NCBI RefSeq assembly: GCF_001573155.1
Contig: NZ_JRWG01000002.1
Coordinates: forward strand, 1-64,000
DNA: 64,000 bases
DNA from: Aequorivita aquimaris
GTDB taxonomy: Bacteria; Bacteroidota; Bacteroidia; Flavobacteriales; Flavobacteriaceae
Direction of reading: 5' to 3'
Below are positions 8,973 to 17,981 of the stretch, piece after piece. Made by a program: the position numbers and the translations under genes. The notes under the pieces are model-generated. The model had not been told where the DNA came from, made no database searches, and worked only from the letters and a program-made list of their open reading frames with translations. Position 1 is the stretch's first letter; each line of letters opens with the position of its first letter.

Positions 8973-10304
8973 TTAAAATTTTAATTCGTTGGCCGGAACT
9001 CCAAAGTATAGCTCCAGAACCTTCAATTTAAAAATATATTCAAATTTAGTCCTGTTTTCTTCAATTTTTGCATTATCGTAGCGCAATTTAGATTGGCTAA
9101 AGTCAAAGGCATTGGTAAGTCCCACATCGTATCTATCTTTAGCATATTGATATGCCAACTCCTGTGACTCCAGCGCAACTGTAGCCGCTTCGTAAGCCTT
9201 CAATGCGCCATTTGCATCTACATAGGCCTGATAAACGTTTGACTCCAAATCAAGCTGGGCCTGCTCTAATTGATACTCCGTATTTTTTAAATTGATTTTA
9301 TTGCGTTTTACATTACTCCTTACAGTAAAACCATTAAAAATAGGGACATTAAGTTGAAGCCCATAACCAATACCATCATTTAGATACAGTTGGTCTATAA
9401 ATTCTCGGTTTAGCGGATCGTTGTCAGCATAACGGGTATTATAACCAAAGAATGCCGAAAGTGTTGGATAATACGCTCCACGGGAAATCTGCAGATCTTT
9501 TTTGGCCAAATCCACATTTTTCTGGGCTATCTTCACTTCTGATCGCGTTTCCTTAGCGCTTTCAATTATTTCTGAAACATCCTTATCGGCAATCCCGCCA
9601 TCAATAATTTTATACTCTTCATCGGCTATATCAAAGTTTGAATAGTCTTTAATAAGAAGTAATTGTGCAAGACTGATTAATGAAATCTTTACCGTATTCT
9701 CCGCAACAGCAATGCGTTGCTTTTCGGCAGCATCTGTAGCCTTGATTTCCAAAAGATCTCCGCGAGGAAGTACACCAGCATCCACAAGGTTATTGGTTCT
9801 GTCCAATTGTTCCAAGGTTACAATATTTTGTGATTTTGCCACTGCCAAATTTGCCTTGTTCAACAAAACTTGTAAATAGGAATTGGCTACCGCTAGGGCA
9901 ATATCGTCCTTCATCTTGTCCAAACGATATTGTGCTGCAAGTTCAGAGAGTTTGGAACGCTGCAATTGGCGCACATTTCGCAATCCATCAAAAAGCGTGA
10001 GTCCAACGTTTATAGCAGCCGAAGCGGAACCAAATGTAGTATTCTCTAACTGATTGTTGGTGGGGTTTAAACTTAGTCCAGTGTTTTTGGAGGCACTGGC
10101 ATTTGCGTTGAGGGAAGGTAAAAAATTCCCTATTGCCTCAAGTTTATCGGCTTCTGTAAGCTCTAAATCAAGCTCACTCTGTTTTACAGAAATATTATTT
10201 TCCAAAGCATGGTTTACACATTCCTGCAACGTCCATTGTTTGGTTTGGGCGGTTAATGAAATGCTGAGTATCAAAAAAGAGAAAGGGATTGCTATCTTCT
10301 TCAT
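8973..10304 (-). CDS. TolC family outer membrane efflux protein
   Basis: A 443-residue TolC-type channel: signal peptide (MKKIAIPFSFLILSISLTAQ), then two repeats of the outer-membrane efflux protein fold, the first opening with WTLQECVNHALENN and the second near ISRGAYYPTLSAFFGYN. It forms the trimeric outer-membrane and periplasmic tunnel of the exporter. I chose the ATG at 10304 because it places the signal peptide at the N-terminus; the longer frame to 10343 would add 13 residues before it. It lies between two adaptor genes. Confidence 0.92.
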   Translation of the reverse strand: MKKIAIPFSFLILSISLTAQTKQWTLQECVNHALENNISVKQSELDLELTEADKLEAIGNFLPSLNANASASKNTGLSLNPTNNQLENTTFGSASAAINVGLTLFDGLRNVRQLQRSKLSELAAQYRLDKMKDDIALAVANSYLQVLLNKANLAVAKSQNIVTLEQLDRTNNLVDAGVLPRGDLLEIKATDAAEKQRIAVAENTVKISLISLAQLLLIKDYSNFDIADEEYKIIDGGIADKDVSEIIESAKETRSEVKIAQKNVDLAKKDLQISRGAYYPTLSAFFGYNTRYADNDPLNREFIDQLYLNDGIGYGLQLNVPIFNGFTVRSNVKRNKINLKNTEYQLEQAQLDLESNVYQAYVDANGALKAYEAATVALESQELAYQYAKDRYDVGLTNAFDFSQSKLRYDNAKIEENRTKFEYIFKLKVLELYFGVPANELKF

Positions 10305-10373
10305 AAGTTTTTCTATTGATGAATAAGTCTTTTGTATTGCCATTGCGTTACAAAATTTTAAAAAATTAAACTA

Positions 10374-11543
10374 TTAACCCCTGCCAGTTGGTCCGGTAGC
10401 TGGTTTTAATTGGTTCCAAACCTTAATATTATCATCTTTGGAAACACCACTTTTGATCTCTACATCTATACCATCGCTTACACCCAACTCAATCTCTCTG
10501 CGTTCAAATTTTTGATCGCCCACCATAACTTCTACAAAGGGCTTTTGTGTTTTGGGATCATATTGCACCAAGGCTTCCTTAATGGTAAGAACATCATCAG
10601 CCCTAGCCAAAATAATAGAAGCATTTGCACTAAGGCCTGCACGGATAAAAGTTGAGGTAGTATCCAAATTTTTCATGGTTCCTTTTATTTCAAACTGGAT
10701 GGCACCGTTTTCATCCACGCCTTTTGGTGCTATGTAGTCTAGCTCTGCATCAAAGGTTTTGTCGGGAAGTGCGCCCACGGTTATTTCCAAAGGAAGACCT
10801 TCCTTAATTTTTCCTACTTCGCTTTCGTCCACCTTTCCTTCAAAAATCATTTTATCCACATCGGCCAAAGTAGCAATGGTGGTTCCATCGTTAAAATTGT
10901 TGGCTTCTATTACCTGGTTTCCTGTTTTAACGGGAACATCCAGCACCATGCCAGAAACCGTTGCGCGAATCTCGGTATTTGCCGAAGCCCCCATCCCACT
11001 GGTAGTTCCGGTCCTCACTATATCATAATTTTGGCTTGCCGCCCTTAAACTAACCTCCTCTTGCTTCAGCCTTTGCTGCGCTTGGTTATAGGCCAATTGT
11101 GCATTGTCAAATTCATTGGCAGAGATTACGCCTTTTTCAAACAATTCTTTTTGACGGTTGTAAATGCTTTTTTGGTTTTCAAAAGCCAATCGCGCGGTTT
11201 CCACTTGGGTGCGAACGCTGTTGATGTTGTTTTTGGCACTATTTAATGAAGAAACGTTCGGAACGACTTTCACTTTCGCAATCAGGTCGCCCGCTTTTAC
11301 AATTTCACCCGCCTCCACAAAAATTTCGTCAATAATTCCGGAAATATTCGGCTTTATTAAAACTTCTTCCTTCGGAACAATGCTTCCTGTAGCTACCGTT
11401 TTTTTAACTATTGAGCCCATTGCCGGCTTTTCGGTTTCATAAACCACGGGGTCTTCAATATTTTTTGAATAGAGCCAATACATAGAAACTGCAAACAATA
11501 CTGCTATTGTTACAAGAATGATTATGGTTTTTGATTTTTTCAT
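10374..11543 (-). CDS. Periplasmic adaptor (membrane fusion) protein, first of two
   Basis: A 389-residue HlyD/MacA-like adaptor: N-terminal anchor (~5-23), lipoyl half (~65-92; VEAGEIVKAGDLIAKVK), alpha-hairpin (~95-170), second lipoyl half (ATVSGMVLDVPVKTGNQV), beta-barrel (~230-300) and a C-terminal membrane-proximal domain. Its domain order matches the 7687 adaptor, but the two differ throughout, so they are old paralogues rather than a recent duplicate. It would couple the two permeases to TolC. It is 51 nt downstream of the DUF1801 gene. Confidence 0.9.
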   Translation of the reverse strand: MKKSKTIIILVTIAVLFAVSMYWLYSKNIEDPVVYETEKPAMGSIVKKTVATGSIVPKEEVLIKPNISGIIDEIFVEAGEIVKAGDLIAKVKVVPNVSSLNSAKNNINSVRTQVETARLAFENQKSIYNRQKELFEKGVISANEFDNAQLAYNQAQQRLKQEEVSLRAASQNYDIVRTGTTSGMGASANTEIRATVSGMVLDVPVKTGNQVIEANNFNDGTTIATLADVDKMIFEGKVDESEVGKIKEGLPLEITVGALPDKTFDAELDYIAPKGVDENGAIQFEIKGTMKNLDTTSTFIRAGLSANASIILARADDVLTIKEALVQYDPKTQKPFVEVMVGDQKFERREIELGVSDGIDVEIKSGVSKDDNIKVWNQLKPATGPTGRG

Positions 11544-11594
11544 TTTTTTGATTGTTGAAATTATAGACTTTAATTGATGGTTCGTTAATCCGTT

Positions 11595-12014
11595 TTATGC
11601 GCCCAACAAGGGCAAATGTTTTACTTTATGATATGTAAGTGCCAAGGCGATGCAATGTTTTAATTCTTTTACGGGTATTTTATCTTTTAGTTTGAAAACG
11701 ATAGCCCGGTTGTTCTCAAAATTGAATTTATCTTTATAAAGAGTTTTAAATGTGGGGACCAGCTTGGATGTACACTTGAAATATATTGCTACCTGCCCAG
11801 TATTTTTTACCTTCCAATCCATCCTAACGGTACTTCCGTGTTTTGTTAAATAACTCGGCTCACCCCATTTCAGTGTTTCTTCAAGCTTTTGAAGTCCATC
11901 AATTCCAGAGGCTGTTTTCAAAACCATTTCCCGAAGTTGATGCATTTGTGCCTTCACTTCTTTTGGATAGTTTTCAAAAACTGTCGCCACTTTTGGATTA
12001 CTTATTAATTCCAT
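11595..12014 (-). CDS. DUF1801 domain protein
   Basis: A 139-residue cytosolic protein with the DUF1801 (YdhG/YdeI-like) pattern: ETLKWGEPSYLT near the middle, VAIYFKC, and a C-terminal VKELKHCIALALTYHKVK helix. The family has a compact fold of unknown biochemical activity. There is no signal peptide or membrane segment. The gene is inserted in the exporter operon, 11 nt after a permease stop and 51 nt before an adaptor, yet nothing in it suggests a transport role. Confidence 0.8.
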   Translation of the reverse strand: MELISNPKVATVFENYPKEVKAQMHQLREMVLKTASGIDGLQKLEETLKWGEPSYLTKHGSTVRMDWKVKNTGQVAIYFKCTSKLVPTFKTLYKDKFNFENNRAIVFKLKDKIPVKELKHCIALALTYHKVKHLPLLGA

Positions 12015-12025
12015 TTTCTATCGGC

Positions 12026-13297
12026 TTATTCTGTTCTTAATGCTTCCACAGGTTTCACTTTTATTGCATTTTGCGCGGGAATCAATCCTGCCAATAGCCC
12101 AGAAACTATTAAAATGGTCAACGCTATAAACACAACACCAATGTTTACCGATGGATTTATGAACATCATTTCACTAGTGTCCATGCCGCTGAGTTGATAA
12201 TTAACAAACCACAATACTGCAGTTGCCAAAACTATTCCCGCCATCCCTGAAATGATGGTCAAAAATATGGATTCAAGCAGTACTTGGGCGCGGATGCTCC
12301 AAGGAGTTGCCCCCAAAGCACGGCGGATTCCAATTTCTTTGGTGCGTTCTTTTACAACAATCAACATAATGTTACTGATACCAATGATTCCAGAAAGCAG
12401 CACCAAAATCCCAACGAAATAGGCCACAAAGTTAAGCGCTGTAAACAATCCGTTTATTTTGCTGTATTCTTGATATAGGTCAAAATTTCCCACCGCTCTT
12501 TCGTCGTTCGGATTTATGGTGTGGCGTGTTTTGACAACGTCGAAAATTTGCGATTTTAAGTTGGTTATTGAAGAGCCGTCTTCCGCGGTAATCGCCATCC
12601 ATCCCACAATGTCGCCCATATTGAAGGCTTGTGAAAAAGAGGTGAATGGCACGTAGATTTCCTTCTGCATTTCTTCGGGATCGCCATTATTGCCTTTCTT
12701 TTTATAGGTGCCGATGACCAAAAAATTAACGCCATTAATCTTTATATAGGAACCGATTACCTCTTCATTGGGTTCGTAGAGGGCAGATTGAACCCCGCTG
12801 CCGATAATTGCCACCTTTCGTTTTTCATTTATATCAGAATAATTTATGAAACGGCCCGAAGTAATATCCATTGGCTGTTGTTGGATAATTTCGGGATAAT
12901 CGCCATAAACGTTGAAAGCACCGGTTTGAAGGCCACGCACTACATTATTGCTTCCGCGAAAGCCTCCCAATTGATTTCTTGGAGAAACGAAGCGCAAGCC
13001 TGGCACTTGCTGTTTTATGGCATCAACATCATCTGTCTTAAAATTGTACCTGCGCCCTTTGGGCAAGCCTTTATACGGCTGGGAAGCTGTCTGGGCCCAC
13101 ATAAACATTGAGTTGGTGGCCATCCCGTTGAAACCCTGCTTAATGCCGTTTTCCAAGCCATTGCCTGCCGCTAGGAGAATGACGAGGATAAAAATTCCCC
13201 ATAAAACTCCAAAAGCCGTCATCACTGTTCTGAACCAGTTGCTGCTAAGGGCTTCAATAATTTCGGCCCAACTGTCCCTGCTGAATAGTTTACTCAT
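12026..13297 (-). CDS. ABC transporter permease, MacB/FtsX type (second permease)
   Basis: A 423-residue protein with one N-terminal membrane helix (~22-45; FGVLWGIFILVILLAAGNG), a large periplasmic MacB core domain (~60-275) and three C-terminal helices (FtsX domain, ~285-410) including VVKERTKEIGIRRALGATPWSI. That loop is the coupling segment that contacts the ATPase. This topology belongs to mechanotransmission exporters, which push substrates through adaptor and TolC rather than across the inner membrane. It overlaps the upstream permease by 8 nt and probably pairs with it as a heterodimer. Confidence 0.92.
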   Translation of the reverse strand: MSKLFSRDSWAEIIEALSSNWFRTVMTAFGVLWGIFILVILLAAGNGLENGIKQGFNGMATNSMFMWAQTASQPYKGLPKGRRYNFKTDDVDAIKQQVPGLRFVSPRNQLGGFRGSNNVVRGLQTGAFNVYGDYPEIIQQQPMDITSGRFINYSDINEKRKVAIIGSGVQSALYEPNEEVIGSYIKINGVNFLVIGTYKKKGNNGDPEEMQKEIYVPFTSFSQAFNMGDIVGWMAITAEDGSSITNLKSQIFDVVKTRHTINPNDERAVGNFDLYQEYSKINGLFTALNFVAYFVGILVLLSGIIGISNIMLIVVKERTKEIGIRRALGATPWSIRAQVLLESIFLTIISGMAGIVLATAVLWFVNYQLSGMDTSEMMFINPSVNIGVVFIALTILIVSGLLAGLIPAQNAIKVKPVEALRTE

Positions 13298-14534
13298 CGC
13301 GCAAAGCTTCTATGGGTTTAATATTTGCGGCTCGATACGCAGGAAAAAAACCGGCAACGGCTCCCGCCACAACGAGTATGATTACCGTGGTGATGGCTAC
13401 GGAAAAATCAACGGACGGATTGCGTATGTAATCTGTTTCTATGAATGGTCCCACTAATTGGAGCAATATCAGGCTAAAGATAAGGCCTACAAACCCCGCA
13501 ATGGCAGTTACGAATATAGACTCGTGAAGAATCATCCCAATAATGGACCAAGGTTGCGCCCCAATGGCCTTGCGAATGCCGATTTCCTTCGTGCGTTCCT
13601 TTACGATGATGAGCATAATATTGCTAACGCCCACAATCCCGGCAATAATGGTGCAAATACCCACTCCCCAAAAAAACCAACGGATCATATTGTTGAGATC
13701 ATAGAAACGTTTGGCGTTTTCCAGAGTATTGTTCACATTTACGGCCCTTTCATCGTTTGGGGCAATGGTGTGTTTTGCTTTTAGATCTGCTTCCAGTTCT
13801 GCTGAAAAGGCTTCGGAAGCAGCCAGAGCGTCTTCATATTTATCGTGTTTCTGAAGGGTAAAGGCAAGCGACCGAAGTTTATCGCCGGCATTGTAAACAC
13901 GCTGTGCGGTAGTCAACGGAATAAATATTCGGGTTTCCTCCCGTTCGCCGCCCGGGTCGGTATAAACGCCCACCACCTTAAATTTTATTCCAGCAATGTC
14001 AATATATTTGCCGAGCGCCTCTTTTCCCAAAAAAAGATCGAGATAGACCTGATTGCCTATTACCGCGTTTTTTTCAAAGGAATCCAGATCGTTCTGGTTA
14101 ATGTACCTGCCCACGACCAAAGTTTCATTTTCAAGAAATTGATAATCTCCCCGAACACCTTCTACCCTATAGCTCCCGCTTTCTTTTTTATAGGTTGTCA
14201 ATTGGCCCCATCTGCTATAGACGCCAGATTTTAGCTCAATCTTCTCGCTGTTCTTGTTAACCGCCATTTCGTAATCGCGGTTGTCCATTTCTATTATCCG
14301 GCCGGGGTTCAATCCCTTATATTCAACCGAAGTTACGTTTGTCCATACACTAATGCGGTTGGTGGCATCGTTTTCAAATTCCTTTGCAACCCCATTGGAC
14401 ATTCCTTGACCAATTGCAAGCAGAATTACCAAAATGAAAATACCCGATGCCACGGAAAGCCCCGTTAAAAAGGTTCGCAACTTGTTTTTCCGAATTGCTT
14501 CAAAAATTTCCTGCCAGCGTTCAATATTAAACAT
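13290..14534 (-). CDS. ABC transporter permease, MacB/FtsX type (first permease)
   Basis: A 414-residue paralogue of the 12026 gene with the same 1+3 helix topology: N-terminal helix ~22-45 (TGLSVASGIFILVILLAIGQG), periplasmic core ~55-270, FtsX helices ~280-405, and the coupling loop VKERTKEIGIRKAIGAQPWSI. It overlaps the ATPase gene by 8 nt at its start and the second permease by 8 nt at its end, so the three are translated as a block. The substrate cannot be read from the sequence. Confidence 0.92.
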   Translation of the reverse strand: MFNIERWQEIFEAIRKNKLRTFLTGLSVASGIFILVILLAIGQGMSNGVAKEFENDATNRISVWTNVTSVEYKGLNPGRIIEMDNRDYEMAVNKNSEKIELKSGVYSRWGQLTTYKKESGSYRVEGVRGDYQFLENETLVVGRYINQNDLDSFEKNAVIGNQVYLDLFLGKEALGKYIDIAGIKFKVVGVYTDPGGEREETRIFIPLTTAQRVYNAGDKLRSLAFTLQKHDKYEDALAASEAFSAELEADLKAKHTIAPNDERAVNVNNTLENAKRFYDLNNMIRWFFWGVGICTIIAGIVGVSNIMLIIVKERTKEIGIRKAIGAQPWSIIGMILHESIFVTAIAGFVGLIFSLILLQLVGPFIETDYIRNPSVDFSVAITTVIILVVAGAVAGFFPAYRAANIKPIEALRDE

Positions 14535-15234
14535 AGGCTTCGCTTTTTGCCCGTACTTGGGTTACTACGGAATCGTCTATAATAATTCCATCTTTTAGGT
14601 TTACGATACGCTTGGTCATATGCGCTATATCGTCTTCGTGGGTAACAATGAGGATGGTTTTTCCCTCGTCATTGATGCCTTGGATGAGTTCCATCACTTC
14701 ATAAGAAGTTTTGGTATCGAGTGCTCCCGTGGGTTCATCGGCAAGTAATACTTTTGGGTCACTGGCAAGCGCACGGGCAATGGCCACACGTTGTTTTTGA
14801 CCTCCGGAAAGTTCGTTGGGAAGATGCGTAGCCCAATCGGCAAGACCTACTTTTTCAAGATAGTGCATTGCCTTTTCCACACGAATGTTTCGTTTTACAC
14901 CTTGGTAATAGAGCGGCATGGCCACATTTTCCAAAGCCGATTTATAATTGATAAGATTGAAGGATTGAAAGATAAAACCCAGAAATTTGTTTCTGTAACG
15001 GGCGGCCACCCTCTCGTTCAGGTTCTTGATCAAGGTGCCGTCCAGCGTGTAGGTGCCTTCGTCTGCTTCGTCAAGAATACCGAGAATGTTCAGTAATGTA
15101 GATTTTCCCGAACCGGAAGAACCCATGATTGAAACCATTTCGCCTTCAGAAACCGTGAAATTTATTCCTTTTAAAACATGGAGCGAATTTTTGCCCATGT
15201 GATATGACTTGTGAAGGTTTTTGATCTCTATCAT
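14527..15234 (-). CDS. ABC transporter ATP-binding protein (MacB/LolD type)
   Basis: A 235-residue stand-alone nucleotide-binding subunit: Walker A GSSGSGKST (38-46), Q-loop FIFQSFNLI, signature LSGGQKQRVAIARAL, Walker B VLLADEPTGALD and the switch His in LIVTHEDD. It powers the MacB-like permeases from the cytosolic face. In MacB proper the ATPase is fused to the permease; here it is separate and first in the operon. The 140 nt upstream (15235-15374) contain no clear promoter box or hairpin that I could find. Confidence 0.94.
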   Translation of the reverse strand: MIEIKNLHKSYHMGKNSLHVLKGINFTVSEGEMVSIMGSSGSGKSTLLNILGILDEADEGTYTLDGTLIKNLNERVAARYRNKFLGFIFQSFNLINYKSALENVAMPLYYQGVKRNIRVEKAMHYLEKVGLADWATHLPNELSGGQKQRVAIARALASDPKVLLADEPTGALDTKTSYEVMELIQGINDEGKTILIVTHEDDIAHMTKRIVNLKDGIIIDDSVVTQVRAKSEAYV

Positions 15235-15374
15235 CCTGAAAATTGTTGATTTACAAAATAAAGAGGAAATTCCCCTCCAAATGTGAAATTCTTGTTAAGA
15301 CTTGGAAACTTTAATGGCCTCAAGTATTTATAAGACTATAGTAGGGAGTAAGTGTTACAGCTTCTTTTGAAAAA

Positions 15375-15611
15375 CTATAATTTTTTTTCTTCGCGTGCCT
15401 TTTTTCGGCTTCTGTAAATAGCATAGCCAATACCGCCAATTAACAGATAAGGGAAGATCATTAAATAGACTATTCCGTTATTGATTCCCTTGGCTGCCTG
15501 CCCACCTTCTTCACTTTCAAGCACGGCCCGGCACATGGCGCATTGGGCCTCAGCGGGAAGTATGGACACTAAAAAAAGAAGAATTATTATATAAGCAATT
15601 TTAAGTTTCAT
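15375..15611 (-). CDS. Small exported/membrane protein with CxxC motif
   Basis: A 78-residue protein: signal-like N-terminus (MKLKIAYIIILLFLVSILPA), then CAMC (C23 and C26) on the periplasmic side, a short loop and a membrane helix (~46-66) ending in a basic tail (RSRKKAREEKK). It lies 3 nt after the DUF420 gene at the end of the sco operon. The CxxC pair and the neighbours suggest a part in copper or thiol handling during oxidase assembly, but that is inference; I do not know a named family. Confidence 0.7.
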   Translation of the reverse strand: MKLKIAYIIILLFLVSILPAEAQCAMCRAVLESEEGGQAAKGINNGIVYLMIFPYLLIGGIGYAIYRSRKKAREEKKL

Positions 15612-15614
15612 AGT

Positions 15615-16145
15615 CTATGAATAATAAGGCGAAATCATCAAATAAACAATTACTCCGGTAACCGCCACATATAACCACAGCGGATATGTAATTCGCGCAA
15701 TTTTTCTGTGTTTATAGAACTGTCCCGAAATGCCCCTAACATACGTAATCAATACAAAAGGAATAACAACTATGGACAGTAATATATGCGTCAAAAGGAT
15801 AAAATAGTAAACATATTTGACAAATCCTTCACCACCAAATGGGGTGGAGTCTGAGGTCATATGATAGGCCACATACATGACCAGAAACAATACAGAACAT
15901 GCGATAGCTGTCTTCATCAGACGCTCATGCAACTTTCGGTTTCCTTTTCTTATTTGATACACTGCAACAACCAAGATAACTGCAGTCAATCCATTAATTG
16001 TGGCATAGATAGGCGGCAAAAAACCAAGGCGATCTACTCCGGGAATACGTACCGTAAAAAGAACGGCAACAGCCAACGGAATGACAATGGAGAATATCCA
16101 AATCCACAAGTTATAATTCTTCGTTGTTTGGGGTGAAGCCTGCAT
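15615..16145 (-). CDS. DUF420 (CtaM-like) membrane protein
   Basis: A 176-residue integral membrane protein with about five helices. The conserved DUF420 His positions are in AYHMTSD and LLTHILLSIVVIPFV. DUF420 members such as Staphylococcus CtaM are needed for maturation of haem-copper oxidases. It lies 3 nt after the SCO gene and shares its operon, which supports an assembly role for the nearby cytochrome oxidase. Confidence 0.88.
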   Translation of the reverse strand: MQASPQTTKNYNLWIWIFSIVIPLAVAVLFTVRIPGVDRLGFLPPIYATINGLTAVILVVAVYQIRKGNRKLHERLMKTAIACSVLFLVMYVAYHMTSDSTPFGGEGFVKYVYYFILLTHILLSIVVIPFVLITYVRGISGQFYKHRKIARITYPLWLYVAVTGVIVYLMISPYYS

Positions 16146-16148
16146 AGG

Positions 16149-16772
16149 TTACAACAGTTTTTTAATATCTTCTTTTAGCATCTGTATTCCCTTATCTTCC
16201 AAACCATCATAATAAATGATAGGGTTTCCGTTTTCATCTTTTCGGGAGCGGATGTTTCCTTCTTGATCCACAAGGGCAAAAAAGCCTGAATGCTCAAACC
16301 CGCCTTCCACTTCGGGAGCTTCGCCTACATAGAGGTTAAAGCCTTCGTTGGCAAGTTTGAAAATTTCTTCTTTTGGTCCAGTGAGCAGATGCCATTGCGG
16401 TTTGGTAATCCCTTTATTTTGGGCATATTCCTTTAAAACCTGGGGCGTGTCATACTCTGGGTCGATTGAAAATGAAGCGATGCCAACTTTGGGATTTCCT
16501 AAAAACTCATTTTGTATTTTCAGCATATTCTCCGTCATAATAGGACAGATGGACGGGCAGGTGGTGAAAAAAAATTCCACTACATATATCTTGTCCTTAA
16601 AATCATAGTTGGTGATGGTTTTTCCATTTTGGTCCGTAAAACTGAATTGTGGCACGGAACCGATTGTATCTAAATCAGGTTTTGAAAGTGTATTGATAAT
16701 TTTTGGCACTGCCCAAATTCCAAAAACCAAGATTATAAACGAAATACCGATGTAGGAATAATTTTTTTTCAT
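16149..16772 (-). CDS. SCO family copper chaperone
   Basis: A 207-residue protein: N-terminal membrane anchor (~7-25), then a thioredoxin fold with the copper-binding pair C72-P-S-I-C76 (FFTTCPSICPIM) and the distal His161 in GGFEHSGFF. Sco proteins deliver copper to, or reduce, the CuA site of oxidase subunit II in the periplasm. All three metal ligands are present. The neighbours are a second, cysteine-less Sco-like protein upstream and DUF420 downstream. Confidence 0.93.
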   Translation of the reverse strand: MKKNYSYIGISFIILVFGIWAVPKIINTLSKPDLDTIGSVPQFSFTDQNGKTITNYDFKDKIYVVEFFFTTCPSICPIMTENMLKIQNEFLGNPKVGIASFSIDPEYDTPQVLKEYAQNKGITKPQWHLLTGPKEEIFKLANEGFNLYVGEAPEVEGGFEHSGFFALVDQEGNIRSRKDENGNPIIYYDGLEDKGIQMLKEDIKKLL

Positions 16773-16803
16773 CTTTTAAATGATACCTGTTGCTGTTACT
16801 ATT

Positions 16804-17448
16804 TTATTTCTCCCGCTCTGTGTTATACTTTTTTAGGGCTCTTCTGTATTCTGCCAAAAGCACTTTCACATCGTCGCTCATTTTATTGTTTATCTCTGCT
16901 ATATTGCTGGAGTCAAAACCGTACATAACCCCTTCGTCCTCATCGTCATCACGACCGCGAAGGGTGCGTTCTTTATCTATTATAAAAACATACGGAGTAG
17001 AAATATTGGCATCCAATGTTATATTAGACTTCAACGATTGAAATACTTGCTTTATATTTTCTGCGGTCCCAAAAGCAAAAACCCATGCATCGGTGGGAGC
17101 AATTTGTTTTAGTTTTTCCTCAATATTTCTGGCTTGCTCCTCGGTTCCTTTTGGCAGAAGAATTACAAACTGAAATTCGTTAAACTTATGATTTTTACTA
17201 TATATTTTATGCGCTAAATTATAAGCATATGCCCTGTGCGCTTCCAAATCACTTCCAAAGAAACCTAAAACCGTAATATGATTTTCCAACCGAACAGGTT
17301 TTCCGTTTAGTGTTTCAAAATTTTGCAATTCAGTGACTGAAGGTGTAAGCAGTGGCAAAGTGGCAAAGTTATTTTTTCCGGAAGCAAAAAAAACATAGGC
17401 CGTAATGGGCAGTAAAAATAGAATTCCAAGGACGAGATACTTCTTCAT
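16804..17448 (-). CDS. Membrane-anchored Sco/thioredoxin-fold protein lacking catalytic cysteines
   Basis: A 214-residue protein with an N-terminal anchor (YLVLGILFLLPITAYVFF) and a Sco-like layout: LPLLTP, NHITVLGFFGSDLEAHRAYAYNLAHK where the CxxxC would be, and YVFIIDKERTLRGR followed by a DDDEDE acidic run. No cysteine is present, so it cannot bind copper as Sco does. I chose the ATG at 17448 because the longer frame begins with a TTG at 17472 that lies on the -7 box. It is the first gene of the sco operon. A structural or partner role for the true Sco is inference. Confidence 0.75.
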   Translation of the reverse strand: MKKYLVLGILFLLPITAYVFFASGKNNFATLPLLTPSVTELQNFETLNGKPVRLENHITVLGFFGSDLEAHRAYAYNLAHKIYSKNHKFNEFQFVILLPKGTEEQARNIEEKLKQIAPTDAWVFAFGTAENIKQVFQSLKSNITLDANISTPYVFIIDKERTLRGRDDDEDEGVMYGFDSSNIAEINNKMSDDVKVLLAEYRRALKKYNTEREK

Positions 17449-17469
17449 TTCTAGCATTTTTTGCTTTTG

Positions 17470-17500
17470 CAAAAATACAGGGTAAAAGGGGGTTGGGCAA
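17470..17500 (-). promoter_or_regulatory. Promoter of the sco operon
   Basis: On the minus strand TTG (17500-17498), exactly 20 bp, then TATTTTTG (17477-17470), a full match in both elements. It is 21 nt before the ATG at 17448 and decides that start. Confidence 0.7.
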
Positions 17501-17534
17501 TATTTGAGGTGTTAATTTTATAAGTTTACTCCAT

Positions 17535-17562
17535 AAAAAAACCCTCAAAATGAGGGCTTTTT
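17535..17562 (-). terminator. Intrinsic terminator after the ctaB-coxIII-coxIV operon
   Basis: The stem CCCTCA/TGAGGG (17542-17547 and 17551-17556) has A- and T-runs on either side and is followed on the minus strand by seven T's. It sits 18 nt after the stop of the subunit IV gene and just upstream of the sco promoter. Confidence 0.75.
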
Positions 17563-17579
17563 AAAAACTTCGGTATTGT

Positions 17580-17963
17580 CTAAAAATCGAATTTAATAAA
17601 TCCAGATTTATATACTTCAAAAATATAATCGCCTTCTATCAATATCAGCACAATTAAGTAGGATATCAAGAAAATAGAAGTCCAGATTACAGCCCTACGC
17701 AGGCCGGTAGTTTCATCGCGCATGTGCATAAAGTCCCAAGTAATGTAATATGCTTTTACGATGGTAAGGATGATAAAAATCCAGTTAAGCAGCTTTAAAG
17801 CCAAGAAACGATTGTCTATTAAAAAGTCCGGACGGACAATGCCCAATGCTACCTCAATGATGGTAACGACAGAAAGGAATATAAAAACCCCCCAGATTTT
17901 GCTAACGTTTGACTTGAATTTTACAGCGCCCCTAAAGATTGCTAATTTATGTTCGTGTGCCAT
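17580..17963 (-). CDS. Cytochrome c oxidase subunit IV family protein
   Basis: A 127-residue protein with three membrane helices (~22-44, 55-75, 88-112), in the fold and position of bacterial oxidase subunit IV (CtaF/CyoD-like). It has no redox ligands; in related oxidases it stabilises the core. It is last in the ctaB-coxIII-coxIII-coxIV operon, 18 nt after subunit III. Assignment rests on topology and context more than on sequence motifs. Confidence 0.82.
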   Translation of the reverse strand: MAHEHKLAIFRGAVKFKSNVSKIWGVFIFLSVVTIIEVALGIVRPDFLIDNRFLALKLLNWIFIILTIVKAYYITWDFMHMRDETTGLRRAVIWTSIFLISYLIVLILIEGDYIFEVYKSGFIKFDF

Positions 17964-17981
17964 TTTTAAATTTTTTGAAAT

